Source of the DNA: Olsenella uli
GTDB taxonomy: Bacteria > Actinomycetota > Coriobacteriia > Coriobacteriales > Atopobiaceae
DNA length: 64,000 nt
Assembly (NCBI RefSeq): GCF_016899935.1
Contig: NZ_JACJJK010000005.1
Span: 62,001-126,000, forward strand
Direction: 5' to 3'
Shown: one piece after another, positions 51,625 to 60,658 of the stretch
How the letters are laid out: each line of letters starts with the position of its first letter
Numbering within the stretch: the stretch's first letter is position 1
Notes under the pieces: generated by a model
What the model was told of the DNA's origin: nothing
Seen by the model: only the letters and a program-made list of their open reading frames with translations
The model's database searches: none
Position numbers and translations under genes: made by a program

Positions 51625-51727
51625 GTGAGCTTAGGTCGCGTTACATGGGAACAGCCGCCCCGTCAGACGGCTGTCCCTGAGCCTAAGCTCATACTGCCCG
51701 TTAAACAGGAGGGCTTACGCCCCTGTT
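51625..51727 (+). ncRNA. Candidate structured RNA
   Basis: GTGAGCTTAGG (51625-51635) pairs with CCTAAGCTCAT (51682-51692, last pair G-U). Inside it GGG-A-ACAGCCG pairs with CGGCTGTCCC (51647-51657 and 51668-51677), with loop CCCCGTCAGA. A second hairpin, AACAG-GA-GGGC/GCCC-CTGTT, follows at 51704-51727. It matches no RNA family I recognise. The strand is not certain; the palindromes read on both. It may simply end the ppc transcript. Confidence 0.45.
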
Positions 51728-51837
51728 CGCCACCGATTGTACCCGTTCGCAGGCCTGCATGCACGGGATTTCGGGGGAGCGGGGTCCGGGACGGGCCTCG
51801 TCTCCCCCACGATCGGCGAGAAGAACGCCCGCTCGCG

Positions 51838-54540
51838 TCACCCCGTGTTCTGCAGGCCGGCGGCCACGCCGGAGACGGTGCAGAGGATAAGGTAGGTGAG
51901 CCGCTCGAGCTCCTCCGGCGCGAGGCCGCCCGCGCGCAGGCGACGCAGCGCGAGCGCCTGCGTCACGGAGAGCACGTTCACGAACGGCAGGCGCATGCGG
52001 ATCACGGGCCCCAGCACGCGGCGGTTCTGCAGCGGCCAGTCATCGCCGGCGATCGCGAGGACCCAGCGCCGCGTGAGCTCCATCTCCTCCAGAACCTTGG
52101 CCGCCAGGTCGTCGCGGTCGCCGAGCGCGAGGTAGAGCCGCGCGATCCGCTCGTCCACCTTGGAGAGCGACATCTCGATGTTGTCGACGAACGTCTGGAA
52201 GAGCGGCCACTCGGCGTAGGCCGCGCGCAGGCGCGCGAGGTCGCCCACGCGCTCGCAGGCGGTGCCGAGGCCGTACCACGCGGCCAAGTTCACACGCGCC
52301 TGGCTCCACGAGAAGATCCACGGAATCGCGCGCAGGTCGTCCAGGGAGGCGGCGCCCAGGCCACGCTTGGCCGGGCGGCTGCCGATCGGCATGAGGCCCA
52401 CCTCGGCGAGCGGCGTCACGGTGGAGAACCACGACGCAAAGCCCTCGGTGTGCAGCAGGTCCAGGTAGCGCTCGCGGCTGGCGGCGTCCAGCTCGGCCGC
52501 GAGGTCCGCGTACTTCTCGGTCATCTCGGTGTTGGTGAGCTCGACCGAGGGCGCGCTCGACAAAAGCGTGGCGCCCGCGACCGACTCCACGTGCCGGCGC
52601 GCCAGCGTGGGGTTGCCGTAGCGCGCGAAGATGACCTCGCCCTGCTCGGTAAGCTTGAAGCGGCCGTTCACCGAGCCCGCCGGCTGCGAGAGCACCGCGC
52701 GGTTGGCCGGCCCGCCGCCGCGCCCGACCGCGCCGCCGCGGCCGTGCATGAGGACGAGGTCGATGTCGTTGTCCTCCGCCCAGCGCGCGATCGCGCCCTG
52801 CGCGGCGTGCAGCACGAGCGTGGCCGCCGTGGGGCCCACGTCCTTGGAGGAGTCCGAGTAGCCCAGCATGACCTCCAGCCGGCGGCCCGTCTGGGCCAGG
52901 CGGCGCTGGACCTCGGGCAGGCGGACGATCTGGTCGAGCGTCTCCACCGCGTGCTCGAGGTCGGTGGCCTGCTCGAAGAGCGGGATCACGTCCAGCACGG
53001 GCACGTCCGCCTCGTGCGCGAAGGCCAGATGCGCGAGCTCGTAGACCGCAGCCACGTCCTCGGCCGAGCGCGTGAACGAGATGATGTAGCGGCGCGCCGC
53101 GTCCACGCCGTTCCTGCGCTGGATCTGCGAGATCGCGCGGAAGGTGTCCAGCACCTCGCGCGTCATGGGCGCGAGCTCCCCGCGCTCGCCCCAGCGGCCG
53201 TGCTCGCGGATGTCCGCCAGCGCGCGGGCGTGCACGAGCGAGTGCTGGCGGAACTCCATCTCCACGAGGTGGAAGCCAAAGGTCTGGGCCTGCCAGATCA
53301 GGCGCTGCACCGGGCCGTACGCCGCGCGGGCGGCACCGGCGCGGGCGAGCGAGTCCTGGACCACGCGCAGGTCGGCGAGGTAGTCGTCCACGCTGCGATA
53401 CATCACGTCGGCCGTGCGGGCCACGGTGGCGTGCAGGCGCTCGGCAATGACGAGCATCGCGGCGCGGTGCAGCTCGCTCGCGGAGATCCCGAGGGCGCGC
53501 GCCGTGAGCTCCTCGCTCATCTCGACCTGGTGGTTCCAGAGGTTGACCAGGGCGTCGGAGGGCGGCGTGGACACGGCGTCGAGCGTGAGGTTGCGCCCGC
53601 AGGTCTGCGTGGCGTCGGCCAGGCGCTCCAGCACGTGGACGCGGAACTTCTCGGCCACCTGCCGGCTCACGCGGGCGGTGACGTTGGGGTTGCCGTCGCG
53701 GTCCGAGCCAATCCAGCTGCCGGGGTGGAAGAACGCCGGGCAGACGGGCGGCACGGTGCCGGCGCGCTCTCCGAGCTCCCAGTCGTCAAAGCGCCGATAG
53801 ACGTCCGGCACCATGTCAAAGAGCGTGCTGTCAAAGATCTCGACGATCGTGTCCGCCTCCTCGACGGGCGTCGGCTTCTTGTGCGCGATCGGCGAGGTGC
53901 GCAGGAGGGCGTCGATCTCCTGCAGCAGGCGCCGCTCGTTCTCCGCGAGCGCGAGGCCGCCCAGACGCGAGCGCTCCTCCAGCAGCGCGGAGATGCGGCG
54001 AATCTTGCCCTCGACGGCCTTTCGGCGCGCCTCGGTAGGGTGCGCGGTGAAGACCGGGCGAAACTCCAGGCGCTGGAGCAGCGCGGCCGCCTTGCCGCGC
54101 CCGCACTCGTCCACCAGGCGGCGGTAGGCCACGGTGAGGTCGTTGATCGGGTCGGCGTCCGCGGCAGGGTCCACGGCCGACTCGCGCTCGCGCAGCGAGG
54201 TCACGCGGTAGTGCTCCTCGCAGATGTTGGCCAGGTGGAAGTAGGCCACGAAGGCGCGCATGAGCAGCGTGGCACCGCGCTCGTCCAGCGCGTCAATCGT
54301 GCGCTCGAGCTCGTCGAAGGCGGCGCGCTCGTCGGGCGTCTCCGCGGCGGAGTCCGCGCTCGCGCGGAAGGCGTCGGAGAGCAGGACGTCAAAGGTCTCG
54401 AGCAGAGACGGGTCAAACTCCTCGAGCACCGTGCGCACCAGCCGCAGGAACAGGTCGAGGTTCGCGGCGATGCTCTCGGGGACGTTGAGGGACGGCATGG
54501 TATCGGTCAGGTCTGCCGTGCGCACGTTCTTCTCGGCCAA
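51838..54540 (-). CDS. ppc: Phosphoenolpyruvate carboxylase
   Basis: This 900-residue enzyme adds bicarbonate to PEP to make oxaloacetate and refill the citric-acid pathway. The catalytic motifs are FTAHPTEARR near residue 165 (catalytic His), GSDRDGNPNVT, GYSDSSKDVG, and HGRGGAVGRGGGP (the flexible Gly loop). It ends LQNTG, the conserved C-terminal Gly. Length is normal. The best start is TTG at 54540, with GGAG five bases upstream; the frame is open further to an ATG at 54573 and 54591. It is transcribed alone. Confidence 0.95.
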   Translation of the reverse strand: MAEKNVRTADLTDTMPSLNVPESIAANLDLFLRLVRTVLEEFDPSLLETFDVLLSDAFRASADSAAETPDERAAFDELERTIDALDERGATLLMRAFVAYFHLANICEEHYRVTSLRERESAVDPAADADPINDLTVAYRRLVDECGRGKAAALLQRLEFRPVFTAHPTEARRKAVEGKIRRISALLEERSRLGGLALAENERRLLQEIDALLRTSPIAHKKPTPVEEADTIVEIFDSTLFDMVPDVYRRFDDWELGERAGTVPPVCPAFFHPGSWIGSDRDGNPNVTARVSRQVAEKFRVHVLERLADATQTCGRNLTLDAVSTPPSDALVNLWNHQVEMSEELTARALGISASELHRAAMLVIAERLHATVARTADVMYRSVDDYLADLRVVQDSLARAGAARAAYGPVQRLIWQAQTFGFHLVEMEFRQHSLVHARALADIREHGRWGERGELAPMTREVLDTFRAISQIQRRNGVDAARRYIISFTRSAEDVAAVYELAHLAFAHEADVPVLDVIPLFEQATDLEHAVETLDQIVRLPEVQRRLAQTGRRLEVMLGYSDSSKDVGPTAATLVLHAAQGAIARWAEDNDIDLVLMHGRGGAVGRGGGPANRAVLSQPAGSVNGRFKLTEQGEVIFARYGNPTLARRHVESVAGATLLSSAPSVELTNTEMTEKYADLAAELDAASRERYLDLLHTEGFASWFSTVTPLAEVGLMPIGSRPAKRGLGAASLDDLRAIPWIFSWSQARVNLAAWYGLGTACERVGDLARLRAAYAEWPLFQTFVDNIEMSLSKVDERIARLYLALGDRDDLAAKVLEEMELTRRWVLAIAGDDWPLQNRRVLGPVIRMRLPFVNVLSVTQALALRRLRAGGLAPEELERLTYLILCTVSGVAAGLQNTG

Positions 54541-54900
54541 CGTTGCTCCTTTGCCGGACGGACGGTCACCCATACGATACCCCGAGCGCACGGGAACGCG
54601 GAAGCCCGCTCAAGAAAGACCCACGCGAGAAACGCGATGTTCACGTGCGGGCGGGACGAGGGCAGGCCGATCCGGGAATTGCTGCCCTTGTTCCGGTGGC
54701 TTCCGGGAAATCGCGCCCGTGTACCAAAATGGGGCCCATCGCCGTGACAAGGTCGCCGATTGCTAGAACCTGGGCGACAAGAACCCGGATTCTTAGAAGA
54801 TTTTGCGACAAGGGCGGCGATTCCCGGACGCCCCCGGAACAACCCCGCGCTTTCCCGGACGGCGCGACCCAAACAAGGCCCGCTCCCGTGTTGCGCCCCC
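54541..54900. repeat. Intergenic region with degenerate repeats
   Basis: There is no gene. An 18-base motif GYGACAAGRNCSSCGATT occurs at 54744-54761, 54774-54791 and 54805-54822, offsets of 30 and 31 bases. A longer inverted relative lies at 54671-54693 and pairs with the last copy (TCCGGGAATTGCTGCCCTTG against its complement). I see no promoter in this part. Confidence 0.6.
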
Positions 54901-54938
54901 GCGACAGAATCGTTCCTGTCGCCCCTCGGCGCTACAAT
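54901..54938 (+). promoter_or_regulatory. Promoter region of the flippase gene with inverted repeat
   Basis: GCGACAG (54901-54907) and CTGTCGC (54916-54922) form a perfect inverted repeat around where the -35 box should be. TACAAT (54933-54938) is a good -10 box. The start codon follows 36 bases later. Confidence 0.5.
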
Positions 54939-54973
54939 CAGGACCCGAGAAGAACGAGAGGAGTCCCAACAGC

Positions 54974-56452
54974 ATGGCCTTCAATCCGCTCAGCCATCTG
55001 AGGCGCAAGGACCCGACGCCGGTGCGACCCGCCCCGGGCGCGCAGGTGAGCCCGCGCACCCCGCGCTACGGCGTGGTGACCAAGGGCCGGCGCGACCGGC
55101 GGGCGCAGCCGGGCCCCGACCGGCAGCCCACCTTCCTCGCCCGCGTGGCCAACGACTGGTGGAACCGGCTCATCTCGGCCGTCTTTGGCGGCAAGTTCTC
55201 CGAGCAGACCGAGCAGTACCTCGCGCACCAGACCAAGCGCGACTACATCTGCAACACGCTCGGCCAGGCCGCGTGGGGCATGCTCTTCCCGGTGCTCACG
55301 ATGGTGGCCACGTGGCTCGTGGGCGCCGAGCAGGCAGGCCTCTTCTCGATGGCCTTCACGGTGGGCACGCTGCTGCTCTTCCTGGCCAACTACGGCGTGC
55401 GGACCTACCAGGTCTCGGACCTGGACGACATGCGCTCCTTCCTGGACTACCAGATCAACCGCTTCCTCACCTGCGCCCTGATGCTGCTGGTGGGGTGGCT
55501 GTGGTGCCGCTTCCGCGGCTATGACGCCCACATGTTCTCGATCTGCATGGGCGTGCTGGTGTTTCGCGCGGTGGACGGCCTCGCGGACGTCTACGAGGGG
55601 CGCCTCCAGCAGAAGGACAAGCTCTACCTCGCCGGCCTCTCGCAGGCGGTCCGGTGCGTGCTGGGGCTCGCGGCCTTCTCGCTCGTGCTGCTCGTGACGC
55701 GCGACCTCGCGGTGGCGAGCTTTGGCATGGCCGTGGGCGCCGTGGCCTCGCTCGTCCTGCTCACCGTGCCGCTCGCGTACTTTGAGACCGAGAAGAGCAT
55801 GCCCGCCACGCTGCGCGGCGTGAGGGAGCTCTTCGTGGAGTGCTTCCCGCTCTTCGTGGCGCTCTTCCTCTACAACCTGATTGACTCGGTGCCCAAGTTC
55901 GCGATGGAGGGCGCGCTCTCCTACGACAACCAGCTCTACTACAACGCCATGTACTTCCCGGCGCACTCGATCCTCATGGTCGCGGGCTTCATCTACAAGC
56001 CGCAGCTCGTGCGCCTGGCGCGCATCTGGGACGACCCCGAGAAGCACCGGCGCTTCGACCTTTTGGTGCTGGCGATGGTGGGCGTGATCGCGCTGGTCAC
56101 GGGCGCGATGGCGCTCTTCATGGGCACCGTGGGCATCCCGGTCATGAGCTTCATGTACGGCCTGGACTTCGAGCAGTTCCGGGGGCTGTGCCTGGTAATG
56201 GTTGGCACGGGTGGCGTGTGCGCGTGCATCGACTTCCTCTACCAGATCGTCACGGTGCTGCGCGCGCAGGGCGACGTCTCCAAGCTCTACCTCATCGCCT
56301 TCGCGTTCTCCGTGCCGGTGGCGATGCTGCTCGTCAACTTCGCGGGGCTCGCGGGGGCCGTGGTGGGCTCGCTCGTCTCCATGGCGATCCTGCTGACGCT
56401 GCTCGTGATGGAGTACTTTGGCATCCGCAAGCGGATGAGCCGCGGGTACTAG
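54974..56452 (+). CDS. Oligosaccharide flippase-type membrane protein (MOP superfamily)
   Basis: This 492-residue protein has about 85 hydrophilic residues at the N-terminus (Pro/Arg-rich), then 12 or so transmembrane helices. It resembles Wzx/MATE-type exporters: QTKRDYICNTLGQAAWGMLFPVLTMVATWLVG, then GLFSMAFTVGTLLLFLANYGVRTYQVSD, quoted in parts as NTLGQAAWG and ANYGVRTYQVSD. Such proteins flip lipid-linked sugars for surface polysaccharide. No glycosyltransferase genes are adjacent. AGAGGAG lies ten bases before the ATG. The substrate is unknown. Confidence 0.82.
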   Translation: MAFNPLSHLRRKDPTPVRPAPGAQVSPRTPRYGVVTKGRRDRRAQPGPDRQPTFLARVANDWWNRLISAVFGGKFSEQTEQYLAHQTKRDYICNTLGQAAWGMLFPVLTMVATWLVGAEQAGLFSMAFTVGTLLLFLANYGVRTYQVSDLDDMRSFLDYQINRFLTCALMLLVGWLWCRFRGYDAHMFSICMGVLVFRAVDGLADVYEGRLQQKDKLYLAGLSQAVRCVLGLAAFSLVLLVTRDLAVASFGMAVGAVASLVLLTVPLAYFETEKSMPATLRGVRELFVECFPLFVALFLYNLIDSVPKFAMEGALSYDNQLYYNAMYFPAHSILMVAGFIYKPQLVRLARIWDDPEKHRRFDLLVLAMVGVIALVTGAMALFMGTVGIPVMSFMYGLDFEQFRGLCLVMVGTGGVCACIDFLYQIVTVLRAQGDVSKLYLIAFAFSVPVAMLLVNFAGLAGAVVGSLVSMAILLTLLVMEYFGIRKRMSRGY

Positions 56453-56453
56453 C

Positions 56454-56513
56454 GGCGCCGGCGCAGGCGCGCGTCGGCCGCTCCGGCGCCCGGCGCCCGT
56501 TTTCCGCCGCTGC
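56454..56513 (+). terminator. Possible terminator after the flippase gene
   Basis: GGCGCCGG just after the stop (56454 onward) can pair with CCGGCGCC near 56490, followed by CGGCGCCCGTTTTCC. The stem is GC-rich and a TTTT run is present, but the fold is only approximate. Confidence 0.35.
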
Positions 56514-56589
56514 CAGGCTTCTGGGCCCGCGCGCCACCCGTCACGCGTATGCTTGAGCATATCTGTTCGTACCATCTCCGGGAGGCGCC

Positions 56590-57090
56590 ATGACACAGGG
56601 AGCCAACGCGCGCGGCGGCGGGGCGGCTGCCGCGCTCTTCTCCTGCACCTTCGTCCTGCTCGCAGCGCTGCTCGTGCCCCTCGCCTACCTGAGCGCGCTC
56701 ATGGGCGGGGTGCTCGTCCCGTCCGGCGGGCCGCTCGGCACGAGCCGCCTCGACGCGGCGCTCTGCTCGCCCGTCACGCTCGCCATCCTCGCCGTGCTGG
56801 CGCTGCTCGCCGCAGGCGGCGTCGTCCTCGCGTGCGCGCGGCGACTCCGGGGCGTCCTGCTCGCGCTCGGCCTGTCGCTGGTCGCGGTCGCCGCGCTGAC
56901 GACGCTCGTCGCCCTCCTGTGGGCGCCGATCACCGGCCTTCTCGGCGACGCCTGGGGGCAGGCCCTCGCCGGGACCTCCGACTTCTACGCGTCCTGGGCG
57001 CTGCCATGCGCCTGCGTCCTTGCGGCCGTGGGGGCGGTGCTCCTCTCGGCCTACGTGAGCGTCAGACTCGTTGAGAGGAGCCGCGCATGA
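56590..57090 (+). CDS. Small multi-pass membrane protein, partner of the S8-vWA protease
   Basis: This 166-residue protein has four probable transmembrane helices and no recognised family. GGGAGGCG precedes the ATG. Its stop overlaps the start of the next gene (ATGA), so translation is coupled and a shared function is likely. The M4-vWA cluster at 8-12 kb also has a small multi-pass membrane protein directly upstream of its protease, there with a zinc ribbon. Confidence 0.7.
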   Translation: MTQGANARGGGAAAALFSCTFVLLAALLVPLAYLSALMGGVLVPSGGPLGTSRLDAALCSPVTLAILAVLALLAAGGVVLACARRLRGVLLALGLSLVAVAALTTLVALLWAPITGLLGDAWGQALAGTSDFYASWALPCACVLAAVGAVLLSAYVSVRLVERSRA

Positions 57091-59999
57091 GCGGGCAGCG
57101 GAAGGGCAGCGGCGCGCGTCGCGGCAGAAGGGGCCCCGTCGTCGCGATCGTGGTGGTGGCCTCGGTCGTTATTGTCGCGTGCGCGGCGGTGGCGATCGCC
57201 GTCGGCATCGACCGGAGGAGCGGGTCCAACACGGTCACCACGCCCCTGGAGGAGCTCGCCGAGCAGAGCGAGCGCGTGGACATCGACGAGTCGAGCGGCA
57301 TCGTCTACGTGAACAACGAGATCCTCGTCTACACGACCACGGACGCCGACCCCGACGAGGCCAAGGCGCTCTTCTCGTCCGTCGGCGCCTCGGACGTGGA
57401 CGAGACGATGGCCGACATCGGCCTCTATCGTCTGGTCTTCTCGGACGCGATGAGCTACGAGGAGCTCAACTCCGTCGTGGAGACCCTCTCGGAGAGCCCG
57501 CTCGTCGACACCGCCTCGATCGACCCGGTCTCCACCCTCGAGAACGACGACGCCGGTGCCGAGGGCGGCGAGGGCGAGGCCGCCGCGCCGCAGCCCGTGA
57601 CGCCCGACGACCCGTGGAACAACGCCTCGTGGGACGTCGACGTGCCCCGTGACGAGAACTGGGGCATGGAGGCGATCGACGCCCCCGGCGCCTGGGCCTA
57701 CCTCGACCAGCTCTCCGACGTGCGCCTGGGCCTCATCGACACGCCCCCCAAGACCGACCACCCCGACCTCGACGGCTCGCTGGCGGACTGCACGTACCTG
57801 CTGGTCGACGACGACGCGGGCACGATCAGCGAGGCGCCCGCCTTCGCTGCGGAGGACCACGGCACGCACGTCGCGGGCATCATGGCCGCCGAGTACAACA
57901 ACGGGAGCGGCGTCTCGGGCGTGACGGGTGGAAAGGGGTCCGTCTCCTACTGCGCGGTCTTCTACCAGGCCGAGGGAGGAGCCGAGCAACGCTACGGGAC
58001 GGCGTACAGCTACCTGCTCGAGGTCGACCGGCTGCTCGACCAGAACGTGCGGGCGATCAACATCAGCCAGAACACCAACCGCCTCATCGGCTTTGCCGCG
58101 AGCCGCGGCAACCAGAACGCGCTCAACTACCTCCAGAAGCAGGCCGACCTCTTTGGGAAGGGCCTCGCGCGCATCGTCGCCCAGCGCCAGGCGGCGGGCC
58201 TTCCCGACTTCGTAATCTGCGTCGCGGCCGGCAACAGCAACACCATCACCTACTATCCCGACGCGAACGAGACCTACGGCTACCGCACGGAGCCCAAGTG
58301 GTCGGAGTCCCCCGCCAACGGCGAGGTCGGCAACTCGCTCGCGGTCTACAACAACTTCATCAGCCTCGCGGACGAGGAGAGCGTGCGGGACCGCGTCATC
58401 GTCGTGGGCTCCGTCGACATAGACCCCAACGCCTCCACCTCCTCCCAGACGCGCCTCGAGTACTCGGACTACTCCTGCGTCGGTGATCGCGTTGACGTCG
58501 TGGCGCCGGGCGGCAACAACAACGGGAGCCTCGTCTACAGCTGCGGCGTGAGCCAGGAGTACCTCGGCGCGGCCGGGACGTCCATGGCGACCCCGCACGT
58601 CACGGGCGTGGCGGGCCTCGTCTTTGCCGCGAACCCGGAGCTCTCCGGACCGGACGTCAAGCGCATCGTCGTGGCGTCGGGGGACGCCACGAGCCGCTAC
58701 TACCACGGCAGCAGCTGGAGCACCCTCGTCGACGCGCGCACCGCCGTGGAGAGCGCCCTCAGGACCCGCGAGGAGTCCGTGAGCCGCGTCGTCGCCAACA
58801 ACCAGACCAACGGGCTCGACCTGTGCTTCGTCGTGGACACCACCGGCTCCATGGGAGACGACATCGACAACGCGCGCCAGAACATGGAGCAGATCCTCTC
58901 GAACCTCGCCACGCGGACCGAGAACTACCGCGTCGCCCTCGTCGACTACCGCGACTTTGCCTCCCGGACCAGAGATTCGGACGACTACGCGAGCAAGGTG
59001 CAGCTCGACTTCACCAACGACGATGCGGCCATCACGGCGGCCATCGACCAGCTCGACCTGGGCTACGGCGGAGACAACGAGGAGACCGTCTACTCGGGCC
59101 TCATGCAGGCCGTCAACCTGGGCTGGCGCGACGACGCAAAGAAGGTGGTCATCATCCTCGGCGACGCGGCGCCACTCGACCCGGAGCCCTCGACCGGCTA
59201 CACCTACGAGGACGTCGCGCTGGCGCTGTTCAACGGCGGCATCGGCATCGACTACACGAGCTCGGACTCCCGCGTGCTCGGGACGCCGGACGAGAGCCTC
59301 ATCAACGTCTATTCCATCGGCGCGGATGCGAGCTCGGACGCGCTGGACTTCTTCGAGGACATCTCCTCCTCGACGGGCGGCAGCAGCGCCGACATCGACG
59401 ACGCCTCGGGCGTGAGCGACGCCATCACGAGCTCCATCGACCAGATCGAGGTCGAGGCGGGCGTCACGGCGGAGCTCGACTTCGGCGGCGACATGGCGGG
59501 CCACCGCGTCGACCTCTACGCGGCGACGGGGACGGCCGACGCCGTCACCGATTCCACCGATTCCACGGGCGCGGGCGAGAAGGACGACGGCCCAACGGCG
59601 GGCACCTACCTCTTCTCGTTCACGACCGACGAGTCCGGCCGCTTCACCCTCGACGCGCTGCCCGCCGGCAGCTACGTGTGGACGACCGACGGCCCCTCGG
59701 GCGGCGGCACGCTGAGCGTGGCGACCGGCGGCACCGCTCCGGCGCTCAGCACCTCCGGCTCGTTCTGGTTCTCGCCCGTCACGCGAGCCTGGGACCGTGC
59801 GGCCCCGCTCATCGTCAGCGGGCTGCTCGTTCTTCTTGCCCTCTGTGTGGCCGCGCCGCTCGTGATCGTGCGGCTCGCCGCGCCGCACAGGCCCGGCAGG
59901 CCCGGCGGGGGCGGCGGCCCGAGGCGCTGCCCGTACTGCGGCGGCGAGATCCCGGCCGGCGCCCGCTTCTGCCGGCACTGCGGCCGGACCCTCGGCTGA
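57087..59999 (+). CDS. Membrane-anchored subtilisin with vWA domain and C-terminal zinc ribbon
   Basis: The protein has 970 residues. In order: an N-terminal transmembrane helix (about 17-40), a propeptide-like region (about 60-165), an S8 peptidase domain, a vWA domain (about 575-770), a CnaB/beta-rich region, a second transmembrane helix (about 905-930) and a cytoplasmic zinc ribbon CPYCGGEIPAGARFCRHCG at the end. The catalytic triad is intact: Asp218 (LGLIDTP), His258 (DHGTHVAG), Ser499 (GTSMATPHV), with oxyanion Asn383 (AAGNSN). The vWA MIDAS motif is DTTGS at residue 584. The core should be outside the cell. The mirror of this design, with the ribbon at the N-terminus and an M4 protease, lies at 8.2-11.2 kb. 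Confidence 0.88.
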   Translation: MSGQRKGSGARRGRRGPVVAIVVVASVVIVACAAVAIAVGIDRRSGSNTVTTPLEELAEQSERVDIDESSGIVYVNNEILVYTTTDADPDEAKALFSSVGASDVDETMADIGLYRLVFSDAMSYEELNSVVETLSESPLVDTASIDPVSTLENDDAGAEGGEGEAAAPQPVTPDDPWNNASWDVDVPRDENWGMEAIDAPGAWAYLDQLSDVRLGLIDTPPKTDHPDLDGSLADCTYLLVDDDAGTISEAPAFAAEDHGTHVAGIMAAEYNNGSGVSGVTGGKGSVSYCAVFYQAEGGAEQRYGTAYSYLLEVDRLLDQNVRAINISQNTNRLIGFAASRGNQNALNYLQKQADLFGKGLARIVAQRQAAGLPDFVICVAAGNSNTITYYPDANETYGYRTEPKWSESPANGEVGNSLAVYNNFISLADEESVRDRVIVVGSVDIDPNASTSSQTRLEYSDYSCVGDRVDVVAPGGNNNGSLVYSCGVSQEYLGAAGTSMATPHVTGVAGLVFAANPELSGPDVKRIVVASGDATSRYYHGSSWSTLVDARTAVESALRTREESVSRVVANNQTNGLDLCFVVDTTGSMGDDIDNARQNMEQILSNLATRTENYRVALVDYRDFASRTRDSDDYASKVQLDFTNDDAAITAAIDQLDLGYGGDNEETVYSGLMQAVNLGWRDDAKKVVIILGDAAPLDPEPSTGYTYEDVALALFNGGIGIDYTSSDSRVLGTPDESLINVYSIGADASSDALDFFEDISSSTGGSSADIDDASGVSDAITSSIDQIEVEAGVTAELDFGGDMAGHRVDLYAATGTADAVTDSTDSTGAGEKDDGPTAGTYLFSFTTDESGRFTLDALPAGSYVWTTDGPSGGGTLSVATGGTAPALSTSGSFWFSPVTRAWDRAAPLIVSGLLVLLALCVAAPLVIVRLAAPHRPGRPGGGGGPRRCPYCGGEIPAGARFCRHCGRTLG

Positions 60000-60019
60000 G
60001 GCCCGCGCGGCGGACGGCG

Positions 60020-60616
60020 CTACCGGCGCCGGCGTCCCCTCCCCTTGGGCGGGCGCCGGCGCACGGAGTAGCCAAAGCTCCCGATGCGCCGTCCCAGCTC
60101 GAAGTACTCCCCGTGGCTGTAGGCGGTGAGGTTGGCGCGCGCCAGGTCCAGCCGGCCGCCCTCGTCGAGCAGCGCCTCCTCCACCTGCACCGCCAGGACG
60201 TCGGCCAGAAACAGGTGATGGCTCCCCAGCTCCAGCACGTCGCGCACGCGGCACTCGATGCTCACCGGGCTCTCGGCGATCGCGGGCGCCAGCTCGAGCG
60301 CCGTGGCCGGCGCGGGCGTGAGGCGGCACTCCGTGAACTTGTCGTGGTCACGCCCGGAGCGCACGCCGCACCAGTCGCACGCGCGCTGCAGGCGCGCGGT
60401 CACGAGGTTCACCACGAACTCGCCTGACTCGCGCACGATGTGGTAGCTGTGCCGCTCCGGGCGCAGGGAGATCGAGAGCATCGGCGGGTTGGTGCAGACG
60501 GTCCCCGCCCACGCCACCGTGACGATGTCCTTCTCGCCCGCCGCGTTTGCGCAGCTCACCATCACGGCGGGCAGCGGGTAGAGCATGTTGCCGCCCTTCC
60601 AGGCCTGCTTTGCCAC
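60020..60616 (-). CDS. Flavin reductase-like FMN-binding protein
   Basis: This 198-residue protein belongs to the flavin reductase-like family: YPLPAVMVSCANAAGEKDIVTVAWAGTVCTNPPMLSISLRPERHSYHIV is the family's FMN-binding half, seen here as CTNPPMLSISLRPERHS, then EFVVNLVT. It may reduce flavins or act as a flavoprotein redox carrier. The start is GTG at 60616 with GGGAG upstream. The C-terminus is Arg-rich (RRRPPKGRGRRRR), longer than usual. It is convergent with the S8-vWA gene and downstream of the ABC exporter pair. Confidence 0.85.
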   Translation of the reverse strand: MAKQAWKGGNMLYPLPAVMVSCANAAGEKDIVTVAWAGTVCTNPPMLSISLRPERHSYHIVRESGEFVVNLVTARLQRACDWCGVRSGRDHDKFTECRLTPAPATALELAPAIAESPVSIECRVRDVLELGSHHLFLADVLAVQVEEALLDEGGRLDLARANLTAYSHGEYFELGRRIGSFGYSVRRRPPKGRGRRRR

Positions 60617-60658
60617 GTTGTTCTCCCTGCGTCAATGAACCCGAACCGGGTGCCCAGT

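Noticed and set aside
51625-51727. Known RNA such as SRP RNA, 6S RNA or a c-di-GMP riboswitch
   Set aside because: None of the conserved sequence motifs of these families can be found, so it is listed only as a candidate structured RNA.
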